In this document: positions 32,247-44,967 of the stretch, in pieces
How the letters are laid out: the number at the start of each line of letters is the position of its first letter
Position numbering within the stretch: position 1 is the stretch's first letter
Assembly (NCBI RefSeq): GCF_012273895.1
Contig: NW_024045131.1
Location: forward strand, 992,001 to 1,056,000
Origin: Zerene cesonia
Lineage: Eukaryota > Arthropoda > Insecta > Lepidoptera > Pieridae
Reading direction: 5' to 3'
Length of the DNA: 64,000 nucleotides
The notes under the pieces: generated by a model
What the model was told of the DNA's origin: nothing
Database searches by the model: none
Seen by the model: only the letters and a program-made list of their open reading frames with translations
Made by a program: the position numbers and the translations under genes

Positions 32247-32931
32247 TAGTTAAGAGCACACAAAAAATCTGGTTTCCAATTAAAAATGCAAATGGAATAA
32301 TAAACCTATTTTAAAATTTTCACTACATGTGTGCTCATGATCAGATAAAAGAGAGATATATGTAATTCTTTGAAGATATCAATAAAATTGTATGACACAA
32401 ACACCTTTATTTTACATGTCAGATGAACAGTATTGATAAATTTATATTTTCGTGATATAGCCATAAAATTGCCCATTTTAATGTCATTAATGAGTGCTAA
32501 ACAGTGAATAATTAATGACTGAATACCAGTTTTAGTTAACTTAATTTCCTATTTGTATAGTTGACTTGTTTAGTAAATGCTGACTATTTACTAGGTTCTA
32601 TTGACTGTATAATACAAAATGTAGATTGATCTACGGCCTTGAGCTTAAATTTTATAACATCGACCTTGGTGGTATGGCATCAGAAACAGACATTCAGTCT
32701 ATTATTTGGATGTATTATGTCAAGGTCATGGGAATTTTGGACGTTGGATACCACAGCCGTTACGAATTATGTACCAATACGTATGTTTACTTTCATACGC
32801 GACAAATTTAACCGCAGTTGGGGTCGACTGAAATTTGACACCACACTCGGAATGTATGATCCCGCGAGGTTCAGGCACCAATTATTTGTCATAAGCTTCA
32901 AAATATGTTAAATCACTTTCACACCACTCAC

Positions 32932-33260
32932 CCGGCCTCTCGTTGGCAAAATCACGAAATACACTCCAAAAATATACCTTGTTTTATTTTTAGCGACATC
33001 TAAAACTTTTCGTTCGCGTTCAACGCAATTGCTTCACATTATTTTTTTTAACACGTTCGTGAATTATAATCGATATAGAATATTGTTAGCGATGGAAAAT
33101 CCGTGATACTCACAATATAAATTAAATAATCTCGTAACCAAAGTAACTGCTTCAACAAAATAATTAATTTTCTCTTCACTGGTCGATCGTAAAACTAGAT
33201 TAATAGAACACGAGTCACACACTTCTCCAGGCACTTTCGTTTGTAAAATTGTTGGAAAAT
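32932..33260 (-). other. Usp2: Candidate 5' non-coding exon / promoter of Usp2
   Basis: Exon 1 has an upstream acceptor, so a non-coding first exon is expected. On this strand two good donors appear, ATATT|GTGAGT (exon end 33114) and CCGG|GTGAGT (exon end 32932). The sequence upstream of both lacks repeats and is CpG-richer than its surroundings. TGACGTCA palindromes lie just upstream at 33333-33340 and 33537-33544. The start site cannot be placed. Confidence 0.4.
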
Positions 33261-33264
33261 AGAC

Positions 33265-35029
33265 CGTAAACGCCGTATTACATTTTTCTTATGCGCTCAT
33301 GTAATTTTAGAAGACTAGAGGCTCCATTCGAGTGACGTCACACAAATTGTTGGCAATCCTATTATTTTGCTTAACTTCCGTCTCGAATTCTTCAAGGATT
33401 TTAGTCCTTGTTGCGTTACAATAAAGTTTATAGTCACCACTGTGACAGATATTTGACTTTTGGTATTTAGTGTTGCTATGTATAAAATGAATTTGTTTTT
33501 TCTTTTTAAATATTCCGATGTAAACATGACGTCATGTCTGACTCATCGTTCAATAGTGTGAAGTTAGCTTGAAATAAACAGAATTCTTCATAATTATTTA
33601 GTCATTTTCATTTATTTACATTGAAATAAAATAATCGAATAGAATCAATAATTCTATTTATGTAAATTGAAAAAAGTAGAAAGGATACAGAATCATAAAT
33701 AACATGAAAATATTTGTATTACCTGTTCTATTCCACACTAGATGGCGCGAGAACAATATTTCGCTTTCTAGTACTTTTTAAAAAAGTTAGTGAAATAGTA
33801 CTTTAAAATATTACGTTTATTATTATGTGGGATATAGATAATTGAATTTGAAATATTAATACGAATTTTTTGTTATCACTTACACTGTCTCGTATGAAAG
33901 TACTTTGCATTTGAATACCTAAACGATTCTCCAAGATTTATTTATATGTCAAACGATTCATTCATAGACAATTTATGAATCCGTTAGTTCTAAATCATTT
34001 ATAATGTCCATCGTCTGATTCAGTACCTACATTTAGGACAGTGTGATCAGAAGCCTCTATTTTCTTAATTAACTCACAAATTTAAAACTTAATTCAGCGA
34101 AATAAGCGCATGATTTTTATGTAAGTTATTAGTAGTTAACACATTGTGCTTAATATAATTAAATTTTGTTTGCATGTCTTCTATACAAAATGATTAAAAC
34201 GTGACTTGTAAATTACAGATTTCTTAATTCCATAATTAATCTTATGCACCTTCTTCTTACTTCTTATTACCTCATGTGGGTATGACTTTTGACATGAGCT
34301 ATGTTCAGTGAAAATTCCATTAAAATCGATGCACTCGTTTGGGAGATTAGTCTTTATAGACAAAACAATATGAAAATCATATTTCGGCTACCGACTTTTT
34401 AGTAATTAAATAATTATGAAATGTGATAACTCAAATTATACATGATATACATGTACATCCTAATGCATTATAATTTATTTTGAAATACTTACAAGTTTAT
34501 AAATTTACAGTTCTCGTCTATCCACGCTAAAAGGTTTTCTTAGTTTAAAACTAGATGGCCCTGGGTTATTGGAAAAATATTTCGTGCATTTGGCTTCTAC
34601 GAAAGTTTCATCTTGTATAAAATTATTTTCATTTATATTAAATGGTATGATTAATAAAACAACAGGTTGTTATAAATAATTTATTTATTTAATGCAAAGT
34701 TACATTAATTTCACAATTCAATTTACAACTATGGACTACTTTTAATACTTTATTATCACCGTGTTAAATTACGTTATAATATAAAAATGTCACCTGTAAA
34801 ATGTCAGAAGATTAATTAAAACGCATTTTTTGAAATAGATGTCAATACGATATTCTACGAATAAAAATTTCAAAATAAAAAATGGTGAAAAAGAAACAAT
34901 TATTGATCATAACATTTTTACATATGGAATTATTTAATTGTAATTATCTTAGCCGATTGAATTGCAATAATTCGAAATAGACTTGGCGCCAAAATAAATG
35001 TCAAAACTGGACCGATAAAAAAATTCCCT
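33265..35029. other. Flank of Usp2, unique AT-rich DNA
   Basis: No gene recognised. Contains TGACGTCA at 33333 and 33537 and a GGCGCCAA E2F-like motif near 34986. Confidence 0.4.
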
Positions 35030-35114
35030 TCACCATTAGAAGGCAGAAGCTGCAACTTCACTGAGTTACATAGTCTATATATGTACCACAGGCGTAGCCG
35101 GGGCGAACAGCTAG
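35030..35114 (+). mobile_element. Helitron-like tail, family Hel-E
   Basis: GCAACTTCACTGAG ... GGCGTAGCCGGGGCGAACAG and CTAG 35111-35114. 5' half missing. Confidence 0.6.
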
Positions 35115-35375
35115 TTTGAAATAAATCCAAGGAAGACTGGTGATGGTCAAGTATTAAATAATAAAACTGCGAATGATGATGATGAGACAAGTATCAAGTA
35201 ACAAAAAAGGTTGGACAGTGTTTCGAAAGTTAGTTTAATCATACAAGTCATATAGAATAGATAGAGGCTAATAATAATAATTGTGTTTGTTTGTGATGAT
35301 TGATGATGATGATGATTTCGATGGATATAAAGCCAAAAAAAAAAATGGGAAAAATAAAATTGGGAAATAAGAAAT

Positions 35376-35590
35376 TGGGCCGGAGGCTCATATCCTTTTC
35401 TTTACCCTTCCTATTCCTTTCTTTTATTCTCCTCGTCAATCCTTAATCCCTTTCCAATTTGAAGTCGGCAATCCGTTTGTAGAGGCGGAAGGTCTGCAAA
35501 CGACCTTACGTCTTTCCAAATGTCCATGGGCGGTGGTAGCGCTTACCATCACGCGACCCACCAGCATTGCCGACTATGAAATAAAAAAAA
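35376..35590 (+). mobile_element. SINE-like retroposon with A tail
   Basis: GGGCCGGAGGCTCATATCC, AAGTCGGCAATCCGTTTGTA, ATGGGCGGTGGTAGCGCTTA and terminal CTATGAAATAAAAAAAA. Confidence 0.75.
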
Positions 35591-36404
35591 TATATACTTT
35601 GAACTGATTAATTATAATAAACAAAGTTATTTTATGTGAAATGTTGATAAGACCGTGAGAATACCATCCTAGTATCAATCGCAGAGCCAAATTGAATGCT
35701 GAATAGTTTAGCCCCTCTAACGTACGTAGTTGAAACTGAAGAACTAGTTTTAACTGGTTTAATTTTGAGCATTTCTAAAAACGAGATTAAATGAAGGCAT
35801 TCAGTTACAACTAGTTCTAACTAGAGAAAACGCGTTCTCACTAAAAACCTCTTTTACCTGTAATATATATACGAATCAATCTGCATATATCTAAATTAAA
35901 TGGCTAAGAAAAAGATTATATAAAATGAAACAACAATTTGTAGAGAATTTAAATATAATTCTATTTTATTAAAAAACAACATAGCGCTAAACAAAAAAAT
36001 ACAATAAAATAAAAACATGTTTTTTTATCCGACATTTAGATATATACATTTAGATAGAATATGGTAGGTGTAGATGTAGTCATTTTTTATTAGGTTTTTT
36101 CATTATTTCTTTAATTAAGACGAACACAAAACATAGAACATAGAAAATTTAAAAAAAAACTTATTAAATAGTACTAAATAAACTTAGCTTTATTAATTAT
36201 TCTGTCCCGTATCAACCCGAATAAAGCTGGGATAAGCGGCTAGTGTAAATAGAGCATTGTTTTAAAAAAGCGTGTGTCTGCACATCCAGCTGATGTGATA
36301 ACCTTAAAATAATATTATCCTATTCAAGGACAGCCAGATTGGCGCCGTAACGCGTAACGTAACGAAGCGTTGTACCCGCCCATGAAAAGTTATCAACTTA
36401 TCTA

Positions 36405-36556
36405 TACTATATTATAAAGCTGAAGAGTTTGTTTGCACACACAAATCTCAGAAACTACTGGTCCGATTTGAACAATTCTTTCAGTGTTAGATAGCTCATT
36501 TATCGAGAAAGGCTATCGGCTATATATGTACCACGAGCGAAGCCGGGATTTAGCGC
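36405..36556 (+). mobile_element. Helitron-like element, Hel-B, end mutated
   Basis: TCTATACTATATTATAAAGC start and GAGCGAAGCCGGGATTTAGC end, with CTAA in place of CTAG. Confidence 0.65.
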
Positions 36557-36788
36557 TAATTAAGATAATATGTAAGTGTTAGATTATAGTATTATACTGT
36601 ATTTGGGTGGGTCCTTCTGTCGTCTTCTCCGTAGTCATGGCAACCGTTGCTATGCCAACAGCGGGTAAAGTTAGCAGGCTATACAGTTACTCCTAAATGT
36701 TGTAATACTGTACTATACAACCTACTACCTCAACCCGCCGAAGGCGTGTCTCTTCTCTCTTCGTACTGCTTCAATCACAGATCCTACT

Positions 36789-37141
36789 TCACTGCATAGT
36801 ATAAAACAGAGTCGCTCTCTCTGCCCCTATGTCCCTATGTATGCTTAAATCTTTAAAACTACGCAACGGATTTTGTTGAAGTTTCCAATAATAGATAGAG
36901 CGGTTCAAGAGGAAGGTTTGTATGAACGAGTATTATAAGATCTATTAAACTAGTCCGAATTTAACGCGTGCGAAGCCGCGGGCACAAGCTAGTAATATTA
37001 CACTCAAAAACTATTGAACCGATTGCAATGAAATTTGATACGTAGATAGCTGGACAACTGGAATAACATATAGGCAACTTTTTATTCCGATATTCCTAAG
37101 GGATACGGACTTACGCGGGTGAAACCGCGGGGCGCAGCTAG
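36789..37141 (+). mobile_element. Tandem Helitron-like elements Hel-C plus Hel-A
   Basis: Hel-C 36789-36992 (TCACTGCATAGTATAAAAC to GGGCACAAG-CTAG) is followed at once by a 5'-truncated Hel-A ending CTAG at 37138-37141. Confidence 0.7.
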
Positions 37142-39106
37142 TACAGCTTATATGTCACAGACATAAAATATAAATGGGTTTCATTTAACAAGTATTAATA
37201 ACTGCTTGAGTGATAGATTACAAATGATAAAAGTGTAATAATGACAGACATACGGATTAAAATAACAATGTATGAAAATACATCAAGTATTAAATAATGG
37301 TCTACCAGTGACAGCAAGAGAAACTGATCCATTAGAATTCTAATGATTATTAAATATTTTACATGCATGACGTATACAATGCGAAGAAAAAATTGTATTT
37401 TAAATGTGAAAAAAAAAACTTAATTAAAGAGACAAAACAAAGATTCAAATGCAGCGAATATAAAATTAACAAAGAAATTATTACAAAAATTTTGACAAAT
37501 GCATAAAAATGTTTGCTTTGACCACGTAACATAAACAATGAAATTTGACAAGTATTTTTTTTTTAATGGCAACAAGCCGGAAGTATGTGCCAGTGTCAAG
37601 TTATAATTTAACAAGTGAAATACACTTATTTTACAAACTATAAAAAATATAAACGATTCTCCGTTAAAAATGACGTGAGAAATTTCGAGAAATAGTATTT
37701 TTATATGTCTTAATAGAAAACGGGGTAGTTTGGATTACGTACAACCCGTATCAATAAAAAATACCATCAAACGTTAGATGGTAGCGGCTATCTCACTCGC
37801 ACAGTGGTGCCGTCTCTGTTACACTCATGATATGGCATATGAGCGTGTTTTTTTTTAATAAATAAACAAACAAAATATAAGTCGCAACACAAAGTAATTG
37901 GGATATATGCAAAATAATATTAAATTGCTAGCTTGCAAATGATGGAGCGTCGAATTCCCGCCAAAACTGCTTCCGCGTATCACCAAACTTGTGTGAGGGC
38001 GCAGACCTGCGACGAAAAAGTCGCACGACTCGGTCGCAGTGTGCTCAAACGCTACAATCATAGTAAATGACGATACGTAGTTATTTGTATGGAAAAAAAT
38101 TACGTATATAACGCAATTTATTTGTAATATAGTCTTTCATTATGCCCTTTAATTATATATTTTGTTTATCGCATAGCAGACAGATTAAAGTAAACGATGG
38201 AACGCATTGCGACTATTGTTGTAGTCGTGCGACAGAAAAGTCGCAGTTGCGACTCCTCAACGACTTTGCGCACAAGTTCGGATCTACGGGTTTCAGTTAA
38301 GAGGGTCCAAGGGCTAAAGACACAAATAAAAAATAAACGTACATACTTCTTTGACTAGCTGTACATATAAATAATAGGTGTAGTGTTGTATAATAATTGT
38401 GAACAAAATTATTTTACAAACAAAATACACCCGAATAAAAATCTGTCTCAGCGAAAAAAGTATTATCAATATCGACCTAGCATTACCAAACATACCAACA
38501 ACAATTTTACATAATAAATTAATGATATCTATTATCTGTACTAATTATACAAAACTGAGTTTATTTGTACGATTGGACGCGCTAACCTCTGGAACTACTC
38601 GCTTTCAAATATTCTTTCTCTCTTTGATATGTACTTTATCCCTGCTATAGACTGTATGTGGGCAAAGCCAGGGCGGAGCATTAGTTTCATAATTATTTGA
38701 TTAAAAATGAATGCCTATTTAAGCTATCTATTTTAATTCCATACCTAGAATACCTAGAATAAGATCTAATGCCGTCAAAGAAGTATCTATGTAAAAAAAT
38801 AAAAACAAATAAAAATTTTGATAAAAAATTAAAATCTTAGATTCGCTAGCACCCAATTCGATATAAACTATTATTAAACAAATAACATAATTTGAAATTA
38901 TTTCCGAATTATCAAACACAATTGTTAATAGAATTTTGATTTATGAATGTGCTAACGACTCCAATCATTTATATTTCGATCAAAAAAATAGCGTACAAAT
39001 TAACAGAAAATTAAAAATCACCAAGCTTTAACTAATAAAACAGCCTGAAATAAAAAAACTATGGAGTAGCTATTAATATATTCACATATATAAATTTTAG
39101 TACAAC
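37142..39106. other. No gene recognised; tract rich in GTCGCA/TGCGAC
   Basis: Mostly AT-rich. Two patches (37960-38040 and 38195-38290) contain repeated GTCGCA and TGCGAC words in both orientations and may be the two ends of an inserted element. A Hel-B-like fragment is at 38575-38680. Confidence 0.35.
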
Positions 39107-39245
39107 TGAGCTGGTTCGCCTGATGGTAAGCGATCACCACCGCCCGTGAACAGAGCAGAGGTAGTGCCTCTGCGGATGCGCGCGTTTAAGGGAAAAGGGA
39201 TAAGGAAAGGATTGTCAATTGATGCGGGTAAGCATACCAACCTCA
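39107..39245 (-). mobile_element. SINE-like retroposon fragment
   Basis: GCGATCACCACCGCCCGTGA box and purine tract in reverse. Confidence 0.65.
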
Positions 39246-39360
39246 ATTTCTTGTTTCTTGTTATAGCGGTAACAGACATGCGTCATCTGTGAAAAGACGA
39301 ACAAACAGACGGACAGCGAAGTCTTAATATTAGAATCTCATTAAGAAATTATAGGTTTTA

Positions 39361-39480
39361 ACGTAGACAGTCTCCCCGTGACCACGCTCGCTGTAAAGGG
39401 TTCGAAACGTCGGTTTAATGATATAATGAATAAATCGCGTTTAAAATCCGTTAAAGTCTTTTATTTCTAGATGTATAATA
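39361..39480. repeat. Dispersed repeat with GACCACGCTCGCTGTAAAG
   Basis: Shares GTGACCACGCTCGCTGTAAA, CGAAACGTCGG and AATCGCGTTTAAAATCCGTT with 48302-48445, 52158-52460 and 60885-61025. Confidence 0.6.
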
Positions 39481-39815
39481 CTCGCGTAAAATCAAACACA
39501 AGAAAATATTAGGTTCTCATTTTGCCTTTTGCGTACGGAACTCTAAAAACTGAACTCAAGACCTCTCAGTTGCATATTTCACTTACTAAGCAGTAACCAC
39601 TGCATACGGCCATTTTCCTTATACTAGTTTCAGCCCACAGCTTTCCTCGCGTAGTATCTAGATAGAATGCTGAATATACTAAATAGAACTATCATGTATA
39701 ATCTATCTCTGAGCCAAATTTCATACAGATCCGTCCAGCCGTTTTTGTGTGAAGTCAAGACAATAACTCACTTAAGCATTTGCAATTACAATCTTATTAT
39801 AGTCATCTCCTATTC

Positions 39816-40189
39816 TCTATATATAAAATGTTAATTACCATAGACCTCCGAAACGGCTGTATCAATTCTTGTGAAATTTTATGTGCATATCGGGTATGTC
39901 TGAGATCGGCCAACATCTATTTCTCATCCCCCTAAATGATAAGAGTAAGGCAGAACAGCGTTTGCCGCCTCAGCTAGTTATATACAAAGGTGATTGACTG
40001 ATTTAACTCGCAGCCGAAACTACTAGACCGATTGGGCTGAAACTTGGCATACAGATAGCCACTATGATGTAGGCATCCGCTAAGAAAGGATTTTGATACA
40101 TTCTATTCACAAGGGGACAAAATATAATGAAAGTTAGCACTGTGAAAATTTATTGTGACTGCGCGGGCGAAGCTGCGGGCAACAGCTAG
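39816..40189 (+). mobile_element. Tandem Helitron-like elements Hel-D plus Hel-H
   Basis: Hel-D 39816-39977 (TCTATATATAAAATG start, AAGGCAGAACAGCGTTTGCC, CTAG) is followed directly by Hel-H ending GGGCGAAGCTGCGGGCAACAG-CTAG at 40186-40189. Confidence 0.65.
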
Positions 40190-41760
40190 TATGTAAATAA
40201 ACCGACTGGACAGTTGAATACAGTAAAATAATTAGTATTTAAATCGAGGTAGTAGACATTCAAGTATCATCCTATAGTAGAATCCTACTAAACTACTTAC
40301 GACAGTGCGATACTCTAATTATCTCAGTAGCAATCGCCGATGTGCCCTCGCTAGGTTAACGCCATCTGAAATGAGACATATATCAAATTAATTCTTAGAA
40401 TTAGGAAATATTTATTTAAGAACAATCTAGACTGTTTTGAAATTGTCAGAATTAGACCAAATTTCAATGGAGAATACAGGAAGGTTATGATATTACTTTT
40501 TTATTGAAGCAGTAGCAGATATATTATAAACTGCCAGTATCGAACTATTCAGTGTTTAATTATCTGTGGCACATTTATTATAGTTAAGTTTAATAGTCCA
40601 ATAATAACGCATTATCTATTTATTTCTTTGATATTACTGACCAATGCTTGCATATCGATATAAAAACATTCGTCAAAAAATCTAGATATTCGTCTTCGCT
40701 TTCCTTGATAAAAATTCGCGGCGAACAGGTGTGGCTGGCCGTTTTGTGAAAAAAAAAAAAAAAAAAAACAGCAAACGGTAATGCCGTGGGAATAAGAACA
40801 GATGCTTGGCGCGTTTTTTTAAAAATCGAACAAAAATGTCAAAAACGAACACAATAGATGCGGACAGTCTTTATGCGCGCTTTTTTTCTCTATGATTCGA
40901 CACAGTTACCGTTTTGTTCGCGTTACGTTTTTTTTGTTATCGATATTTAGTTATTTACACTTTATTTCGGTAAGGGCGGGATTAAAAAAAAAAAACTATG
41001 CCACTATTTTAACACTTTTTTTTTATAAAAATTGGGTTTCATTGTCACTTTTCATTACTATTATTCTATGTTAGCTTTATAATTCTTCATACATAATATG
41101 TATCATTGATTAAATTCATTAATTTTAAACTTTTAACACTTGATATGTTCATAAATTTGTCAGTAATGTAAGAAATAACGCCAGGTGGCGCTGTCAGTTA
41201 CCACTAATGATGACATATTTGCATATAAAAAGACAACACATAAAAAACAGACAAACATATAAAACAAATGTTTTTTCGATTGCTATGTTAAAAACAAATA
41301 CCCTTTTATAGTAATTTTTATTTTGTAATAATATTTCCATAAAGGATTAAAAAATTAATTCAAAATCACATGTGCTTTTACATTGAAGTTGAGTTACGAA
41401 TAATAAGGGTTAAAAGTTTGTATGTTTATTCCTCAGTCACGTTAAATGGGCGAAACAGATTTAAACAACGAATAACGAATACTCTATATATAGGATAAAT
41501 TATAAAACTGATTGCGAAGTTACATACGGAGGCTTTAAGTCTATGAACTATAAATTTAGTTCCAAAGATAAACGCGATCAAACATACAAAATATTTTGAT
41601 TGGTTACAGTTACATGAAACTTGAATGTTAAATACTTGCAACATAATTAAATTATTTCTAAATTAAGTATAGACACTATCTTAAAGTTTGACACACTAGC
41701 TTCCACCGCATAACAAAAAAGTCGACCGGAAGCGCAAATCCATAGCAATCCAGATCAGCT
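40190..41760. other. No gene recognised
   Basis: AT-rich with long A runs at 40750-40768. No repeat family or coding frame identified. GCCAGGTGGCGCTGTC at 41180-41195 resembles a CTCF core. Confidence 0.4.
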
Positions 41761-41802
41761 GTCTAGACACCCCCCACCCCCCACCCTGCCTCCCGTCTAG
41801 AC
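41761..41802 (-). promoter_or_regulatory. G-quadruplex-type tract between GTCTAGAC palindromes
   Basis: On this strand GGG, GGG, GGGGGG and GGGGGG occur with loops of 1-5 nt (41794-41770). GTCTAGAC dyads flank it at 41761-41768 and 41795-41802. Confidence 0.5.
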
Positions 41803-42042
41803 GGCCGCTAGACACCCTACCTGCGCCGCGTACAGACTCCGACTGAGATCGAGGATTTGTTGGCAATTCCAATTTCGAATGTGTAACAATTTGAAATTGT
41901 TCTATGGGTACACTGGCAGCGTTGGAATTCGGAATTGCTTTCGAAATTCGAATTTGAGTGGGAATATAAAATGAGATTTTGAAAATCGAATCCCAATTTA
42001 AAGTTTTTTTAAAAGGAACAGAACTTTAGTTTCAAATTGTAA

Positions 42043-42223
42043 TCTTAATATGTATAAATCTCGTGTCACAATGTTTGTCCTCAATGGACTCCTAAACCAC
42101 TTAACCGATTATAATAAAATTCGCACACTATGCGCAGTTCGATCCAACTTGAGAGATAGGATAGTTTATATATGGCAATTACGATAAATTAGGTCCCCAG
42201 GCGGAGCCGGGGCGTGCAGCTAG
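42043..42223 (+). mobile_element. Helitron-like element, family Hel-G
   Basis: TCTTAATATGTATAAATCTC start, CCAGGCGGAGCCGGGGCGTG and CTAG 42220-42223. Confidence 0.75.
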
Positions 42224-43722
42224 TTATTCTATATATTGTATAATAAATTATAAAAGAAAAAAGTTGCATTATGTTGTGTTTTGTATTAAATTTGCAATAC
42301 AATATGATTTCTAGTTCATCTCTTATACTATAAATCTATTATAAACTTTATGGGAATTTCTTCTCCTCCAAAAGCACTGATCTGATTTCGAAAATACTGT
42401 CATTAATAGGAAGCTGTAGGTATGTTATCCCTAGAAGCTATTTTCTACATTCATTGGGGTGAAGCGTCGGGGCATAACTTGATAAATACAAAGTTAATGT
42501 GAACGTTGTTATCCTAGGTCAGTATCGCTTGAAACCATTTTACGCTTAACCGAGTTATTTTTATGTAATTTGGTTACGTTATTTATAACTGGCCCTCAGT
42601 CCTTTACAGGTCATTTCATCGCATCGGATATAACATACTTATCATTATTGCTTAATAGCTATCAGACGGCGAAAATCGTATCAAAATAAGACTATCCGAT
42701 TTGGAGGTAAGAAGAATTTATTTTTTAGATTATGCGAGCTTACAAATAAGTATATCTTAATAAATGCATTTTTCTTGTATTTTCAGATGCATTTCTTACT
42801 AATTTGCTTCTTTGATTTCAAATTATTTCAAATTACCTTATAATTTAAACGACTTTCACAGAGTCGAATAAAATGAAAGAAAATACATTATCTATGGGTT
42901 GAAGAGAAAAAAAACACCCACGTTGTGTCTAGAATCTAATAGGTCCTTGACCTCTAGGCGTAGACAAGTGACCCTCGCTGAAAGGTCGTGAGCACATCTC
43001 CCATGCAGTCTTAACGTTTTTCATTTTAACCGACTGAAAAATGGAGTGTGGTGTTTTATTTTGTTTTCGATTTTTACTAGCTTGTAAATGGAGGTATTAT
43101 GTTTTTTGGATATTACTACATGTTCCATTGTTATATAAATAACCGACTAAATAATTGTGTTTTGAGGATATTTAAGTTATTGTGCTTTTATTTGTTTGTA
43201 GTGGATAAGCTCAGTTATTATTAAACCGATTCTGAAAATACTTTTACCAACAGGAAAATATATTATTTCCGAGTGACATAATATATTTGCAGTATCATTT
43301 TATAACTTAAGCCATCTATATCAATACAAAAATCTATCAAAATTTGCTAAGCGATTAACAATTGACAACATAATTTTAACTTTCGCAACAGAAATATTAA
43401 TCAAATCAAATCAAATCGAAAGCTCTTTATTGTGCACCTTTACAAGAAAAATACAAACAAACAACAAAAAATATATTATAATTACGTAGGTGCTTAAATA
43501 TCAAATAGAAATTAAATTATTTTCGAAATAACGTAGGAGACTTTTATATTCAATAAAATATCATTGAAATCTAGACAAAACAAATTAGTGTTTATTTTTA
43601 GACCTATTTACCGACTGCGTCATGCGGCGACTTGTTTTCGTGATAATAAGAATCGATACATTTTCACATATTACATTCAGAAAATTAAAATTAATTCACA
43701 CGAAGTCGCAGATCACAGCTAG
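42224..43722. other. No gene recognised; Helitron-like tail at the right end
   Basis: AT-rich. A degenerate element ends CGAAGTCGCAGATCACAG-CTAG at 43719-43722 and abuts the next Helitron-like element. Confidence 0.4.
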
Positions 43723-43954
43723 TCACACTATCACACTATTTAGTAATTACACTTATATTATATATGTGAACGTTTGTTTGATTGCTTGTTTGTCTGTTAA
43801 TCACGCTGAACCTACAGAACGGATAGTGATGAAATTTGGTATACAGACAGGGTATGTGCTGACTTGGGAGGTAGGATACTTTATCCCGATTAAATGCTCC
43901 CCTGGGATAAAACAGGAATCTTGATATCCGGGCGGAGCCGGGACGAGCGCCTAG
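43723..43954 (+). mobile_element. Helitron-like element, family Hel-F
   Basis: TC at 43723 directly after a CTAG; ends CCGGGCGGAGCCGGGACGAG and CTAG 43951-43954. Confidence 0.7.
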
Positions 43955-43978
43955 TTATAAATAAAATTATAATAATAA

Positions 43979-44146
43979 CTGGGAGGGCATTTAGCAAGTG
44001 TTTTAACTTTGCAGACGATTTACTACGGGTTCCTGGAAACCCTATAGAAGACCTTTTGAACGAAACCAGCCGCTTACTTGCGGTCATTGACCGGACCTAT
44101 GGTTCAGTGGGAGCTGTTCGTTGGTTCGATCCTAGGTGGACCTAGG
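43979..44146 (+). other. Unidentified open frame, 55 codons
   Basis: The frame reads GRAFSKCFNFADDLLRVPGN, continues IEDLLNETSRLLAVIDRTYG and ends RWFDPRWT and TAG. It looks amphipathic and protein-like but has no clear start and lies 25 bp after a Helitron-like element. It may be a TE protein fragment or a terminal exon. The end is a CCTAGG..CCTAGG inverted repeat. Confidence 0.25.
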
Positions 44147-44249
44147 ATCTAGAAGAAACCTAAGTCATTGTATGTGTATCCTTACTAAGTTATTAATGCG
44201 ACAGTGTGTTTGTCTTTCAACTTACAACGGAGTGATTTTATGTTGCGAC

Positions 44250-44441
44250 AGGCTGCGCCCCGCGGTTTCACCCACAAAAAAGTTCAAAGTTGCCTATGTG
44301 TTATAGTTTGTACGGATGTATGTGTATGTATGTTTGTTACTCTTTCACGCAAAAATGACTGAACATATCATAAAGGCAACTTTTTATCCCGATACTCCTA
44401 CGGGTTAGACTTACGCGGGTGAAACCGCAGGGCGTAGCTAG
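44250..44441. mobile_element. Facing Hel-A fragments
   Basis: A short reverse Hel-A tail (GCGCCCCGCGGTTTCACCC) at 44250-44275 is followed by a forward Hel-A body with CTAG at 44438-44441. Confidence 0.55.
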
Positions 44442-44579
44442 TTTATTTACATTCAAATTGCGTTTTTCACAAAAAAATTAAGAGGAAAAACATTAAATTA
44501 GTCCAATATCATCACGATTTTATAGCTGTTTTAAATTAATTAGTAGTTTTTCGTCCACGACTGCTCGCGTAGGCTACGT

Positions 44580-44732
44580 GGATTTAGAAGCAGTATGGCT
44601 TTTATGTGACTTCGTATGGGCCATGGAGCTTGTGGGTCATCTGATGGTACGCGACCAGCACTGTCCATAATGCTGAGGTTATACCTGCGCGAATGGATCG
44701 CCAACTTTGCTGGATACGGGATGAGGAAAGGA
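44580..44732 (-). mobile_element. SINE-like retroposon fragment, diverged
   Basis: GTGGGTCATCTGATGGTACG and GGATACGGGATGAGGAAAGG resemble the SINE-like family in reverse. A Hel-A copy begins at its end. Confidence 0.45.
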
Positions 44733-44930
44733 CTAGCTGCGCCCCGCGGTTTCACCCGCGTGAGTCCGTATCCCGTAGGAGTATTGGGATAAAAAGTTGC
44801 CTATATGTTATTCCAGTTGTCCAGCTATCTACGTAACAAATTTCATTGCAATCGGTTGAGTAGTTTTAGCGTGAAAGAGCAACAAATACACACATCCTTA
44901 CAAACTTTCGCATTTATAATATTAGTAAGA
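44733..44930 (-). mobile_element. Helitron-like element, family Hel-A, full length
   Basis: CTAG 44733-44736, complete hairpin and body, TC end near 44930. Confidence 0.8.
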
Positions 44931-44967
44931 AGTAGGATAGGATAGGAAGTAGGAAGTAGGACAGGAC

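Noticed and set aside
37855..38061. Minus-strand 68-codon frame (MIVAFEHTATESCDFF start)
   Set aside because: Overlaps a GTCGCA/TGCGAC-rich repeat patch and has no homology I recognise; likely chance.
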